37,771 bases of DNA from positions 1 through 37,771 of the forward strand of contig JAFMQY010000015.1 in NCBI GenBank assembly GCA_017354415.1, read 5' to 3'. A program made the translations under genes and the position numbers. The first letter of the stretch is position 1, and every line of letters starts with the position of its first letter. Shown one piece after another: positions 25,464 to 33,692 of this stretch. The stretch is from Nocardioides sp. GTDB taxonomy: Bacteria > Actinomycetota > Actinomycetes > Propionibacteriales > Nocardioidaceae. The notes beneath the pieces are model-generated. The model made no database searches, was not told the DNA's origin, and saw nothing but the letters and a program-made list of their open reading frames with translations.

Positions 25464-26320
25464 GCGGAGAGGCTCTGGCGCTGGTCCTCACCGCCGCGCT
25501 CCTCCACGCCACGTGGAACCTCGCGATCAAGGGCGTCACCGGCGACCGGGTGGCCTTCATCTGGTGCTACATCGTGGCTTCGTCGGTGATCTGGGCGCCG
25601 ATCGGCCTGCTCTGGGTGTGGGCGACCGGAGAGCGGCCGACATGGTGGTGGCTGCTCGGCGCCGCGGTGTCGGGTGCCCTGCATGTCGTGTACCAGCTGG
25701 TGCTTCAGCGCGGGTACGCCGAGGGGGACCTCAACCTGGTGTACCCGATCGCCCGCGGCTCCGGGCCACTGCTCACGTTCCTCGTCGCGGTCACCCTGCT
25801 CGGACAGCGGCCGGGTCCCGCCGAGGTCGCCGGAGTCGCCGGGGTGGTCTCGGGAGTCCTCCTGATCTCGCTCGGCGGCCGCGCCGTGCACCCCCGTGAG
25901 GGAGTCGCGTGGGGTCTGGCCACCGGCACGACCATCGCCGCGTACACCCTCTGGGACAACCACTCCGTCAACGGCCTCGACGTCCCGCCGGTGCCCTACT
26001 TCGTGCTCGGCCTGCTCCTGCAGCTCCCACTTCTGGCCGTGCTGCTGCGTCAGCGCGCCGACCCGGTCCCGGTACGCCGCGTCTGGGCGTCCGCGCGTAC
26101 GCCGGCCCTCACGGTCGCGGTGCTCTCCCCGCTGGCCTACCTGCTCGTGCTTCGCGCGATGCAGCTCGCCCCGGTCGCCCTCGTCGCGGCCGCCCGGGAG
26201 TCGAGCATCGTGGTCGGAGCGGCGTTCGGGTGGCTGGTGCTGCGCGAGCCACGGCCCGCGAGACGCCTGGTGGGCGCGGTCGTCGTGCTGGCCGGGATCG
26301 GGCTGATCGCGGTCGGGTGA
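25460..26320 (+). CDS. EamA-family (DMT) membrane transporter
   Basis: 286 aa with about ten transmembrane helices in two EamA repeats (about 3-138 and 152-285). It begins ALVLTAALLHATWNLAIKG, a common start for actinobacterial DMT permeases. These are usually metabolite or amino-acid exporters energised by ion gradients; the cargo cannot be predicted. It starts at a GTG overlapping the GNAT stop by four bases. It converges on the hydrolase gene with one base between the stop codons. Confidence 0.9.
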   Translation: MSGEALALVLTAALLHATWNLAIKGVTGDRVAFIWCYIVASSVIWAPIGLLWVWATGERPTWWWLLGAAVSGALHVVYQLVLQRGYAEGDLNLVYPIARGSGPLLTFLVAVTLLGQRPGPAEVAGVAGVVSGVLLISLGGRAVHPREGVAWGLATGTTIAAYTLWDNHSVNGLDVPPVPYFVLGLLLQLPLLAVLLRQRADPVPVRRVWASARTPALTVAVLSPLAYLLVLRAMQLAPVALVAAARESSIVVGAAFGWLVLREPRPARRLVGAVVVLAGIGLIAVG

Positions 26321-26321
26321 G

Positions 26322-27239
26322 TCAGCCGTTCTTCACACGGGCGTCGAGGAACTCGATGACCCCGTCGATCGCGCGCTCCTGCACGTCGTCGACGTCGACC
26401 GTCCCGTTCGGGCGGGTGACCGGGAAGATGTACCCGTGCAGCGGGTGGTCCCAGGAGACCCACTGCGCATCCTTGCCGGCCTCGGCGAGGAGCTCGTAGC
26501 TGAGCCGGAAGATCCCTTGCAGATGGTCGTCGTCACGGCCCATCACGAGGATCGGCAGGTCGATCGGCTTGATCCGCTCCAAGGCGAGCGAGACGTTCGT
26601 GCGGGCGCGGACCCGGTCGGTCTCGCGCATCTGCATCTCCTCGATGTTGCGGAGCTGGGTGTCCGGGTTGACGAACGCCGTGTCGTCCGGCGTCAGGTCC
26701 AGGAACTCGTGGTTCGCCGGCTCGCAGGCCACCCCGGCGCGCAGCAGCCCGTCGTACTGCGAGGCGAGCTTGAAGAGCATCTCGCCGGCATGGCTCACGC
26801 CCACATGCCCCAGTCGGCCGGCATCGACGAGCGGGTGCTGGCGCACGTGCTGGAGGATCGCGACCTCGTCCTCGTACTCCAAGGGCGCCCGGTTCATCAG
26901 GTCCATGCCCTGGCGCGTGTCGACGACCAGCTCTCCGCCCCGGTGGTAGCCGAGCTCGACCTCGGTCCGGTAACGGCCCCACGCGCACGCGTATCCGGCC
27001 GCGAGCAACCGCTCGGTGATGTAGGCGTGGGTGCGGATCCGACCGCGCAGCCAGTCGAGCCCGCCGCCGCCGTTGCCGTAGGCCAGGAACACGAACGGGT
27101 ACCGGCCGAGGTCGCTCGGCGTCCGCATGGCGTACGGCGTGTAGAGCCCGTCGCGGGTCTGCGCCAGGTAGATCTCGGCCGGGCGGTCCGACCCCGGCAC
27201 CTCGTGCACCTCCAGTGGCGCGACGACCTCGATGCTCAC
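26322..27239 (-). CDS. Prolyl-oligopeptidase-type alpha/beta hydrolase
   Basis: 305 aa from GTG 27239, which has GGAGGAGG 8 bases upstream. The fold begins with YPFVFLAYGNGGGGLDW (oxyanion region), carries the nucleophile elbow GVSHAGE and ends with an acid in MGRDDDH and a His in HPLHGY, the order of a Ser-Asp-His triad. There is no signal peptide, so it is cytoplasmic. The substrate might be an ester, carbohydrate ester or short peptide. A LacI-type operator (27267-27282) overlaps its expected start of transcription, suggesting induction by a sugar-like ligand. Confidence 0.78.
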   Translation of the reverse strand: MSIEVVAPLEVHEVPGSDRPAEIYLAQTRDGLYTPYAMRTPSDLGRYPFVFLAYGNGGGGLDWLRGRIRTHAYITERLLAAGYACAWGRYRTEVELGYHRGGELVVDTRQGMDLMNRAPLEYEDEVAILQHVRQHPLVDAGRLGHVGVSHAGEMLFKLASQYDGLLRAGVACEPANHEFLDLTPDDTAFVNPDTQLRNIEEMQMRETDRVRARTNVSLALERIKPIDLPILVMGRDDDHLQGIFRLSYELLAEAGKDAQWVSWDHPLHGYIFPVTRPNGTVDVDDVQERAIDGVIEFLDARVKNG

Positions 27240-27266
27240 TCGTGCAACCTCCTCCGGGCCCGACCA

Positions 27267-27282
27267 CTGCAAACGATTGCAG
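27267..27282. promoter_or_regulatory. LacI-family-type operator before the hydrolase
   Basis: CTGCAAACGATTGCAG: 6-base perfect arms with central CG, the classic shape of LacI/GalR-family operators. On the minus strand a TAGACT -10 (27281-27286) overlaps its edge, so bound repressor would block the hydrolase promoter. No lacI-type gene is in the window. Confidence 0.7.
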
Positions 27283-27335
27283 TCTAGCAGCCGCATGGGC
27301 CGAAAGATCGGGGCGGGTTCCGGACATGTGTCACC

Positions 27336-27881
27336 GTGGGGTCCGTGGAGGCGTTCGACGTCGAGGAACGACGCTCTCGCTTCGAGACGGTTGCCCGGGA
27401 GGCCCTGGAGCCCCTGCGGCGCTTCCTGGCACGTCGTACCGATCCGACGACCGCGGACGACGTGCTCGCCGACACCCTGCTCGTCCTCTGGCGCCGGTAC
27501 GGCGAGCTGCCGGCCGACGTGTTGCCGTTCGCGTACGGCGTGGCTCGTCTCTGTCTCGCCAACGCACAGCGCGGCGCCCGACGACAACGGCGGGTGGCCG
27601 GCCGGATCGCGACCCTCGACCCACCCCGCGCAACTCCCGAACCGGTCGGCGACGACCGGCTGGCGGTCGCCCTGGACAGGATCCCGTCCGCTGACGCCGA
27701 GCTGCTCCGGCTGTGGGCGTGGGAGCAGCTGACGCCCGGGGAGATCGCCACGGTCCTGGACATCTCGCCGAACGCGGCGAGCATCCGGCTGTACCGGGCC
27801 AAGGAGAAGCTCCGGGCGGAGCTGCGAAAGGTCGACGCCGGATCCGGACATGAGAGCCCGACAGAAGGGAGGAGCCGATGA
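27336..27881 (+). CDS. ECF-type RNA polymerase sigma factor
   Basis: 181 aa from GTG 27336 (GTG 27345 is possible). Region 2 is recognisable in LRRFLARRTDPTTADDVLADTLLVLWRRYGELP and region 4 in WEQLTPGEIATVLDISPNAASIRLYRAKEKLRAEL (both quoted in overlapping parts). It lacks the C-terminal extension of the sigma factor at 14533. The gene overlaps the following membrane protein by four bases (ATGA, 27878-27881), the standard arrangement of a sigma/anti-sigma pair. Confidence 0.88.
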   Translation: MGSVEAFDVEERRSRFETVAREALEPLRRFLARRTDPTTADDVLADTLLVLWRRYGELPADVLPFAYGVARLCLANAQRGARRQRRVAGRIATLDPPRATPEPVGDDRLAVALDRIPSADAELLRLWAWEQLTPGEIATVLDISPNAASIRLYRAKEKLRAELRKVDAGSGHESPTEGRSR

Positions 27882-28504
27882 GCGACCACGACGAGCGAGA
27901 CGACACTGAGCTGCTGACGCGGCTTCGCGCGGCCGACCCCGCCTCCTCCCTGCCACCGGCCGACCCGCACCGGGTCGCCCATCTCGTGGAGGCCGCCATG
28001 TCCGACACCGGCACCCGTGCATCCGGGTCACGCGAGAGCGGTACCCGCAACCGGAGCCCCCTCACCTGGCTGGTCGCAGCAGCCGCCGTCGTGCTGATCG
28101 GCGCGGCCGTCGTGTTCGGCCTCGTGAACCGCGGGGACGACACACCCCCCTCGGCCGGCGGTCCCCTCACCCAGCTCGGCTACCAGCAGCACGCCGGCCG
28201 ATGCATGCTCCCGAACGTCGCCGTCCTCCGGCGGCAGACCGTGGCATTCCGCGGCACCCTCACGTCGTTGGAGGACGGCACGGCGACCTTCGACGTGACC
28301 CGGTGGTACGCCGGTGGGCCCACCGATGTCGCCAAGGTCGCGGCGTCCCCCACGGCGCTCGACGACCTGGTCCGGGCCGCTCGTCTCCGGGTGGGTGAGG
28401 AGTACCTCGTGTCCGCGACCGGAGGCACCGTCACGTCGTGCGGGTTCACCGGACCCGCCTCGGGACACCTGCAGGACCTGTACGCCCAGGCGTTCGGAGG
28501 CTGA
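27878..28504 (+). CDS. Single-pass membrane protein, probable anti-sigma factor
   Basis: 208 aa. An acidic/Arg-rich cytoplasmic N terminus (1-60), one transmembrane helix (61-83) and an outside domain of about 120 residues with two or three cysteines (CMLPNVAV, SCGFTGP). Coupling to the upstream ECF sigma gene suggests an anti-sigma role. The His-x3-Cys-x2-Cys zinc-binding anti-sigma motif is absent, so the sigma-binding region would be a different type. The outside domain is unrecognised. Confidence 0.7.
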   Translation: MSDHDERDDTELLTRLRAADPASSLPPADPHRVAHLVEAAMSDTGTRASGSRESGTRNRSPLTWLVAAAAVVLIGAAVVFGLVNRGDDTPPSAGGPLTQLGYQQHAGRCMLPNVAVLRRQTVAFRGTLTSLEDGTATFDVTRWYAGGPTDVAKVAASPTALDDLVRAARLRVGEEYLVSATGGTVTSCGFTGPASGHLQDLYAQAFGG

Positions 28505-28527
28505 CGGCCTTCTGACAGGCTGACGGC

Positions 28528-29085
28528 GTGGAGGGACTGCTGCTCGCCGCCGGCGAGGGCCGCCGGATGGGCATGCCCAAGGCCCTGGTCACGGACCAGG
28601 ACGGGGCATGGCTGGTGCGCGGGGTGGAGACGCTCCGACGTGGCGGGTGCGCACGGGTCACGGTGGTGCTCGGTGCCGAGGCCGAGCGCGCGCGGACGCT
28701 CCTGGCCGGACTCGACGTCGCCGTCGTGGTCGCCGCCGACTGGGCCGAGGGCATGGGCGCCTCGCTGCGGACCGGGCTCCGGTCGCTCACCGGCTCCACC
28801 GACGCGGGGATCCTGGTCTCGCTCGTGGACCTGCCCGACCTGGTCCCCGAGGTGGTGGCCCGGGTGATCGCGGCCGGGACCGGTCCCGCGGCGCTGGCGC
28901 GCGCGACGTACGACGGCACTCCGGGGCACCCGGTCCTCCTCGGTCGCGATCACTGGGCCGGCGTACTCGAGACTGCGGTCGGCGACCAGGGCGCTCGTGC
29001 CTACCTCGCCACCCGTCCCGTCGTACTGGTGGAGTGCGGCGACCTCGCCTCCGGCCGCGATGTCGACACCCCGGCCCCGAGTTGA
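28528..29085 (+). CDS. MobA/MocA-like nucleotidyltransferase (Mo cofactor)
   Basis: 185 aa from GTG 28528. The nucleotide-binding loop LLLAAGEGRRMGMPKAL (about 4-20) and LVSLVDLPDLVP (about 91-102), the Asp that coordinates metal, identify the NTP_transf_3 family. MocA members transfer CMP to molybdopterin to give the cytosine-dinucleotide cofactor used by xanthine/CO-dehydrogenase-type enzymes. The adjacent CoxD/CoxE/XdhC-type genes make that the best role. MobA-type (GMP) is the alternative. Confidence 0.85.
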   Translation: MEGLLLAAGEGRRMGMPKALVTDQDGAWLVRGVETLRRGGCARVTVVLGAEAERARTLLAGLDVAVVVAADWAEGMGASLRTGLRSLTGSTDAGILVSLVDLPDLVPEVVARVIAAGTGPAALARATYDGTPGHPVLLGRDHWAGVLETAVGDQGARAYLATRPVVLVECGDLASGRDVDTPAPS

Positions 29086-29088
29086 ACT

Positions 29089-29141
29089 CGCGGCTCGCAT
29101 GGTCACGACCCGCGGTTCGGGTGGTCGAAACCCGCGGCTCG
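29089..29141. repeat. Three tandem 22-bp units before the moxR gene
   Basis: CGCGGCTCG (29089-29097), CGCGGTTCG (29111-29119) and CGCGGCTCG (29133-29141) start 22 bases apart exactly, with partly conserved flanks (GGTC / GTGGTC / GTGG). Two helical turns per unit suggests an array of protein-binding sites just upstream of the -10 at 29165-29170. Confidence 0.6.
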
Positions 29142-29164
29142 ACAGTGGCCCCACGTGCGGGAAG

Positions 29165-29170
29165 TAGCCT
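29165..29170 (+). promoter_or_regulatory. -10 box of a probable leaderless moxR transcript
   Basis: TAGCCT lies 7 bases before the ATG at 29178, the spacing expected when transcription starts at the start codon. No Shine-Dalgarno sequence precedes this ATG, which fits a leaderless mRNA. Confidence 0.6.
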
Positions 29171-29177
29171 TACGGGT

Positions 29178-30047
29178 ATGGAGGTGACCTCTGCCGCCGA
29201 GGTGGCTCGCTTGCTCGGCCAGACCGGATATCTCTGCGACGACGAGCTGGCCACCGTCACCTACCTCACCCTCACCATGCAGCGGCCCCTTCTGCTCGAG
29301 GGGGAGCCCGGCACCGGCAAGACCGCGCTCGCCGAGGCACTGGCCGAGGCGCTCGGGCTGCCGCTGGTGCGACTGCAGTGCTACGAGGGCATCGACTCCA
29401 CGCAGGCGCTCTACGACTGGGACTTCCCGCGCCAGATCCTCCACCTCCGGGCCCTCGAGGCGAGCGGCGGGGCCGAGCTCGAGGAGGCCGAGAAGAGCCT
29501 GTACGACGACCGGTTCCTGCTGGCGCGGCCGGTGCTGGCCGCGCTCCAGCAGAGTCCCGCCCTGCTCCTCGTGGACGAGGTCGACCGTGCGGACGACGAG
29601 TTCGAGGCGTTCCTGCTCGAAGTGCTCTCCACCTGGCAGGTGAGCATCCCCGAGCTCGGCACGGTCAGGGCCGCCATCCCGCCGGTCGTGGTCCTGACCT
29701 CCAACCGCACCCGCGAGCTCCACGACGCCCTCAAACGCCGCTGCCTCTACCACTGGATCGAGCACCCCGGCCTCGAGCGCGAGCTCCAGATCGTCCGCTC
29801 GCGGGCGCCCGAGGTGTCCGAGGCGCTGGCACGCCAGGTCGTGGGCGTCGTCCAGCAGCTGCGGGGACGCGACCTGACCAAGCCTCCCGGCGTCGCCGAG
29901 ACCCTCGACTGGGCCCGGGCGCTGCACCACCTCGGGACGGCCGAGCTCGACCTCGAGTCGGCATCCACGACGCTGGGCGCCCTGGTGAAGTACCGCGAGG
30001 ACGCCGACCGCGTGAAGCAGGCGCTCGACCAGCTGCTGAGGGCGTGA
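29178..30047 (+). CDS. MoxR-family AAA+ ATPase (CoxD type)
   Basis: 289 aa. Walker A GEPGTGKTAL, Walker B LLLVDEVDRAD and sensor-1 TSNRTREL are intact, with a C-terminal helical lid. This MoxR subgroup (CoxD) works with a VWA partner (CoxE) to insert or rebuild the metal centre of aerobic CO dehydrogenase or related molybdenum hydroxylases. The downstream VWA gene follows by 7 bases and XdhC after that. The start is ATG 29178; a longer frame upstream overlaps the cytidylyltransferase and is not supported. Confidence 0.92.
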   Translation: MEVTSAAEVARLLGQTGYLCDDELATVTYLTLTMQRPLLLEGEPGTGKTALAEALAEALGLPLVRLQCYEGIDSTQALYDWDFPRQILHLRALEASGGAELEEAEKSLYDDRFLLARPVLAALQQSPALLLVDEVDRADDEFEAFLLEVLSTWQVSIPELGTVRAAIPPVVVLTSNRTRELHDALKRRCLYHWIEHPGLERELQIVRSRAPEVSEALARQVVGVVQQLRGRDLTKPPGVAETLDWARALHHLGTAELDLESASTTLGALVKYREDADRVKQALDQLLRA

Positions 30048-30054
30048 GGCCACC

Positions 30055-31206
30055 GTGGTCCCGACAGGGTCGGCCGACGAGCTCGGGGCCAGGCCCGGCA
30101 TGACGGTCCGGGGCGGCGACGAGATCCTGCTCGCCTTCGCCCGCGCGCTCCGCGCCGGTGGCGTCCCGGTCACGCAGGACCGTGCCCACGACTTCCTGGC
30201 GGCCGCGGCCTTGCTCGGTGCCGACGACCCGGCGGGGGTGCGCATCGCCGGACGCGCCACGCTCTGCACGGGACCCGACGACCTGGCCCGCTTCGACCAG
30301 GTCTTCGAGGCGTTCTTCAACGACCGTGACGGACTGCCGCGGCGGCGTCCCGTGGCCAGGACCGAGCCGTCCCTGACCGACCTCCCGCTCGACGACGGGT
30401 CGGCCGCCGCGGACGCCGACGAGGTCGACGACGTCATCCGCGCAGCCGCCAGCCCGACCGAAGTGCTCCGTCACCGGGACGTGGCCGCCATGACCGCTGC
30501 GGAGAAGCAGCGCCTGGCCGGGATGTTCGCCTCCCTGCGGCCGCGCCCACCCCTGCGTCGTACGGCGCGCCACCAGCCGTGGCACCGGGGTGACGTCGAC
30601 GCGTCCCGCACCCTGCGTTCGAGCCTGCGCCGGATGGGGGAGCCGGCAGCCATCGAGTGGCGCCGCCGCGCACAACGACCACGACGAGTGGTGCTGCTGG
30701 TGGACGTGAGCGGCTCCATGTCGTCGTACGCCGATGCCCTGCTCCGCCTCGCCCACCGCCTCACCCACGGCATCGGCAACGTCGAGACCTTCACGATCGG
30801 CACCCGCGTCACCCATGTCACCCGCGCGCTGCGCACCCGCGACCCCGAACGCGCGCTGGTCGCCGCAGGCGAGACCGTGCCCGACTGGTCGGGCGGCACC
30901 CGGCTCGGTGAGACGCTCCGCTTCTTCCTGGACCGCTGGGGCCAGCGCGGAATGGCGAGGGGCGCCGTCGTCGTTGTGTTCAGCGACGGCTGGGAACGAG
31001 GTGATGCGTCGATGCTTGCCGAGCAGATGGCCCGACTGCGGCGGATCGCCCACCGCGTGGTCTGGGTGAACCCACATCGCGGCAAGGACGGCTACGAGGC
31101 CGTCCAGACCGGCGTGCTCGCCGCGCTGCCCTACTGTCACGACTTCGTCGCCGGCCACTCGCTGGCGACCTACGCCGACCTGGTCGAGGTGATCGCCCAT
31201 GCGTGA
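30055..31206 (+). CDS. VWA (CoxE-like) maturation protein
   Basis: 383 aa from GTG 30055; ATG 30100 is a good alternative. The C-terminal half is a von Willebrand factor A domain with an intact MIDAS: DVSGSMS (217-223), Thr in GGTRLG, and FSDGWERGD. The N-terminal 200 residues are helical and Arg-rich (LRPRPPLRRTARHQP). CoxE proteins act as adaptors that recruit the MoxR/CoxD ATPase to CO-dehydrogenase-type enzymes. It overlaps the XdhC gene by 8 bases, so the three are translated together. Confidence 0.9.
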   Translation: MVPTGSADELGARPGMTVRGGDEILLAFARALRAGGVPVTQDRAHDFLAAAALLGADDPAGVRIAGRATLCTGPDDLARFDQVFEAFFNDRDGLPRRRPVARTEPSLTDLPLDDGSAAADADEVDDVIRAAASPTEVLRHRDVAAMTAAEKQRLAGMFASLRPRPPLRRTARHQPWHRGDVDASRTLRSSLRRMGEPAAIEWRRRAQRPRRVVLLVDVSGSMSSYADALLRLAHRLTHGIGNVETFTIGTRVTHVTRALRTRDPERALVAAGETVPDWSGGTRLGETLRFFLDRWGQRGMARGAVVVVFSDGWERGDASMLAEQMARLRRIAHRVVWVNPHRGKDGYEAVQTGVLAALPYCHDFVAGHSLATYADLVEVIAHA

Positions 31207-32320
31207 AGTGCTCCCCGAGCTGCTCGAGTGGTGGCGCTCCGGCGAGGAGGTCGGTGTCGGCACCGTGGTGGCGACGTTCCGCTCGGCGCCGCGTCCACCC
31301 GGCGCGTCGATGCTGGTCGGCCCCGACGAGACGGCCGTCGGCTCGGTGTCCGGCGGGTGCGTCGAGGGCGCTGTCTACGAGCTGGCGACCCAGGTCGTCG
31401 AGACCGGCGTACCGGTCCTCCAGCGGTACGGAATCTCCGACGACGACGCGTTCGCGGTCGGCCTCACCTGCGGCGGCATCCTCGACGTGTACGTCGAGAA
31501 GGTCTCGCGTGAGACGTTCCCCGAGCTCGAGGACCTCGCCGCCGACCTCGAGGCCGGACGCCCCGTGGCGGTTGCCACGATCATCGAGCATCCCGACCCG
31601 GCCTGGCTCGGGCGACGCGTGATCATCCACCCCGACGAGCCGGTGACGGGCAGCCTCGGGTCGGCGCGGGCCGACGACGCGGTGCACGACGACGCGCTGG
31701 GCCTGCTGGCCAGCGGCCACAACGCCACGCTGACCTACGGTCCCGACGGCGAACGACGCGGCGAGGGTATGCGGGTCTTCGTGTGGGCGTTCGCCCCGAA
31801 GCCGCGGATGCTGGTCTTCGGGGCGATCGACTTCGCGGCGGCGGTGGCCAGGGTCGGCAGCTTCCTCGGGTACCACGTCACGGTCTGCGACGCGCGACCC
31901 GTCTTCGCCACCAACACCCGGTTCCCCGACGCCGACGAGGTGATCGTCGAGTGGCCGCACCGCTACCTCGAGAAGCAGCGCGACTCGGATGCCATCGACG
32001 GCCGCACCGTGATCACGGTGCTCACCCATGACCCGAAGTTCGACGTACCCCTGCTCGAGGTGGCGCTCCGGCTCCCCGAGGTGGCGTACGTCGGGGCGAT
32101 GGGCTCGCGGCGTACCCATGACGACCGCGAGGCGCGCCTTCGCGAGGCCGGCCTCACGGACGACGAGCTGAAGCGGCTCTCCAGCCCGATCGGACTCGAC
32201 CTCGGGGCCCGCACTCCGGAGGAGACCGCCATCTCGATCGCAGCGGAGATCATCGCCGGCCGTTGGGGCGGCTCGGGCGAGCGCCTGGCGACGGGCGAGG
32301 GTCGCATCCACCACGAGTGA
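31199..32320 (+). CDS. XdhC/CoxI-family maturation factor
   Basis: 373 aa. N-terminal XdhC_CoxI segment: TFRSAPRPPGASMLVGPD and SVSGGCVEGAVYE, then LTCGGILDVYVE. The C-terminal Rossmann-like domain has MLVFGAIDFAAAVARVGSFLG, LTHDPKFDVPLLE and YVGAMGSRRT. XdhC/CoxF/CoxI proteins bind the molybdenum cofactor, help sulfurate it and insert it into xanthine- or CO-dehydrogenases. The glycine-rich loop is GAIDFA rather than the usual GAGHVG, as seen in the CoxI subgroup. It ends the maturation operon. Confidence 0.92.
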   Translation: MREVLPELLEWWRSGEEVGVGTVVATFRSAPRPPGASMLVGPDETAVGSVSGGCVEGAVYELATQVVETGVPVLQRYGISDDDAFAVGLTCGGILDVYVEKVSRETFPELEDLAADLEAGRPVAVATIIEHPDPAWLGRRVIIHPDEPVTGSLGSARADDAVHDDALGLLASGHNATLTYGPDGERRGEGMRVFVWAFAPKPRMLVFGAIDFAAAVARVGSFLGYHVTVCDARPVFATNTRFPDADEVIVEWPHRYLEKQRDSDAIDGRTVITVLTHDPKFDVPLLEVALRLPEVAYVGAMGSRRTHDDREARLREAGLTDDELKRLSSPIGLDLGARTPEETAISIAAEIIAGRWGGSGERLATGEGRIHHE

Positions 32321-32367
32321 CCCGAGCGCCCTGACGGCTCTGTGAGTCGGTTGCGCCTCGCGCTACC

Positions 32368-32381
32368 GTGACCTGGGTCAC
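32368..32381. promoter_or_regulatory. Palindrome before the GAF regulator gene
   Basis: GTGACC-TG-GGTCAC, perfect 6-base arms. It begins inside a TACCGT -10-like hexamer (32364-32369), so a protein bound here would block or control the promoter of the regulator downstream; autoregulation is the simplest idea. Confidence 0.5.
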
Positions 32382-32404
32382 CCGTCGACGTCAGGACCCC
32401 CCCG

Positions 32405-33643
32405 ATGAGCACGCCGCCCAGCGATCTCCAGGACCGCCGCCTGGCGTCGCTTCTGGCGTGGACCACGTTCGTGGAGCAGGGGGACGAGGCTGCGTCGCTG
32501 GTCCGGCCCGAGATCCTGAAGAGCTGGCACCGCTCCCAACCTCACGTCTCCCGCGACGTCACCGAGGCGCCCCTCGACGATGAGTCCGAGGCGCGCGCGT
32601 TCTGGGTCGGCTCGCCACTCCAGCAGGCGGTGTCGCGGGTCGAGGCCGAGCTCCGTCGTACGGCGGAGGACGGCGACCTGGTGCTCGCGGTCACCGACCA
32701 GCAGACCCGCATCCTCTGGACGTACGGCGGGCGGGTCATGCGCCGCAGGGCCGAGTCGGTGAACTTCGTCCCCGCAGCCCGCTGGGACGACGAGTCCGTC
32801 GGGACCAACGCCCTCGACCTGGCCAACCGGCAGCAGCGGCCGAGCATGGTGTTCAGCGCCGAGCACTACGCGCCGATCGTGCACAACTGGGTGTGCTGGG
32901 CTGCGCCCGTGCACGACCCGGTCAGCGGCGCCCAGCTCGGAGTGGTCGATCTGTCGACGACCTGGGACCGCACCCACCCGATCGGCCTGGCCACCGCTCG
33001 CGTGCTCGCCCGGCTGATCGAGACCGCGATGCCGATCTCGGCCATGCACCCGACGCTTCTCGACGACGACACCGGGCCGACCGGGCTCCAGCTCCGATTG
33101 CTCGGCAACGCCGAGGCCACCCTCGACGGCAGCCGGCTGCTGCTCAACCGCCGCCAGACCGAGATCCTGGCGATCCTGGCGCTCAACCCCGCCGGGCTCT
33201 CGCTGGACCGCCTGCACGCGCTGGTGTACGGCGACCAGCCGGTCACCCTGTCCACGCTCAAGGCCGAGGTCTCGCACCTGCGGGCAGCACTCGGTGGCCA
33301 GCTCGCCTCACGCCCGTACCGGCTCACGCTCCCGGTCTCCACCGACATCGACGACGTGCTCGAGGCACTCCGGCGGGGCGACGCGGCCGCCGCGATCGCC
33401 AGCTACGGCGGCGACCTGCTCCCCGGCACCGAGTCGCCGGCCCTGGTCGAGCTCGGGGAGTACGTCGCGGTCTCGATGCGCGAGGCACTCCTGGCGAACC
33501 CCGACCCGCATGCCGTGATCCGCTACAGCGAGCTCGCGCCGTACGACGTCGAGGTGCTCGAGGTCTGCCTGGCCGCGCTCGGCGACCACCCCCATCCGGC
33601 GAAGCCTCTGCTCAAGGGCCGACTGGCGGTCGCCGGCGCGTGA
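32405..33643 (+). CDS. GAF-domain / winged-helix transcriptional regulator
   Basis: 412 aa. The N-terminal half (about 15-205) starts with the family sequence VRPEILKSWHRSQ and contains a GAF domain with DDESVGTNALDLA, AEHYAPIVHNWVCWAAPVHDP and LGVVDLSTTWDR, as in the sensor part of AcoR-like activators. Unlike AcoR it has no sigma-54 AAA+ domain or Fis HTH. Instead the C-terminal part (about 229-300) looks like an OmpR/BTAD-type winged helix (LNRRQTEILAILAL ... LKAEVSHLRAALGG). It may sense a small molecule or gas and regulate the adjacent cytochrome b or CO-dehydrogenase-type genes. Confidence 0.82.
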   Translation: MSTPPSDLQDRRLASLLAWTTFVEQGDEAASLVRPEILKSWHRSQPHVSRDVTEAPLDDESEARAFWVGSPLQQAVSRVEAELRRTAEDGDLVLAVTDQQTRILWTYGGRVMRRRAESVNFVPAARWDDESVGTNALDLANRQQRPSMVFSAEHYAPIVHNWVCWAAPVHDPVSGAQLGVVDLSTTWDRTHPIGLATARVLARLIETAMPISAMHPTLLDDDTGPTGLQLRLLGNAEATLDGSRLLLNRRQTEILAILALNPAGLSLDRLHALVYGDQPVTLSTLKAEVSHLRAALGGQLASRPYRLTLPVSTDIDDVLEALRRGDAAAAIASYGGDLLPGTESPALVELGEYVAVSMREALLANPDPHAVIRYSELAPYDVEVLEVCLAALGDHPHPAKPLLKGRLAVAGA

Positions 33644-33674
33644 GTGCCGGTCCCTGTGGACCCGCTGTGAGGCC

Positions 33675-33692
33675 GAGGGACCAAAGTCCTCC
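33675..33692. promoter_or_regulatory. DosR/DevR-like box before the cytochrome b operon
   Basis: GAGGGACCAAAGTCCTCC: the GGGAC-N4-GTCC core matches the mycobacterial DosR/DevR consensus (GGGACTWWAGTCCC) with one transition in each half. A degenerate second half-site AGTCCTCC follows (33702-33709), spacing 17. It lies 89 bases before the first start codon of the operon. Confidence 0.65.
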
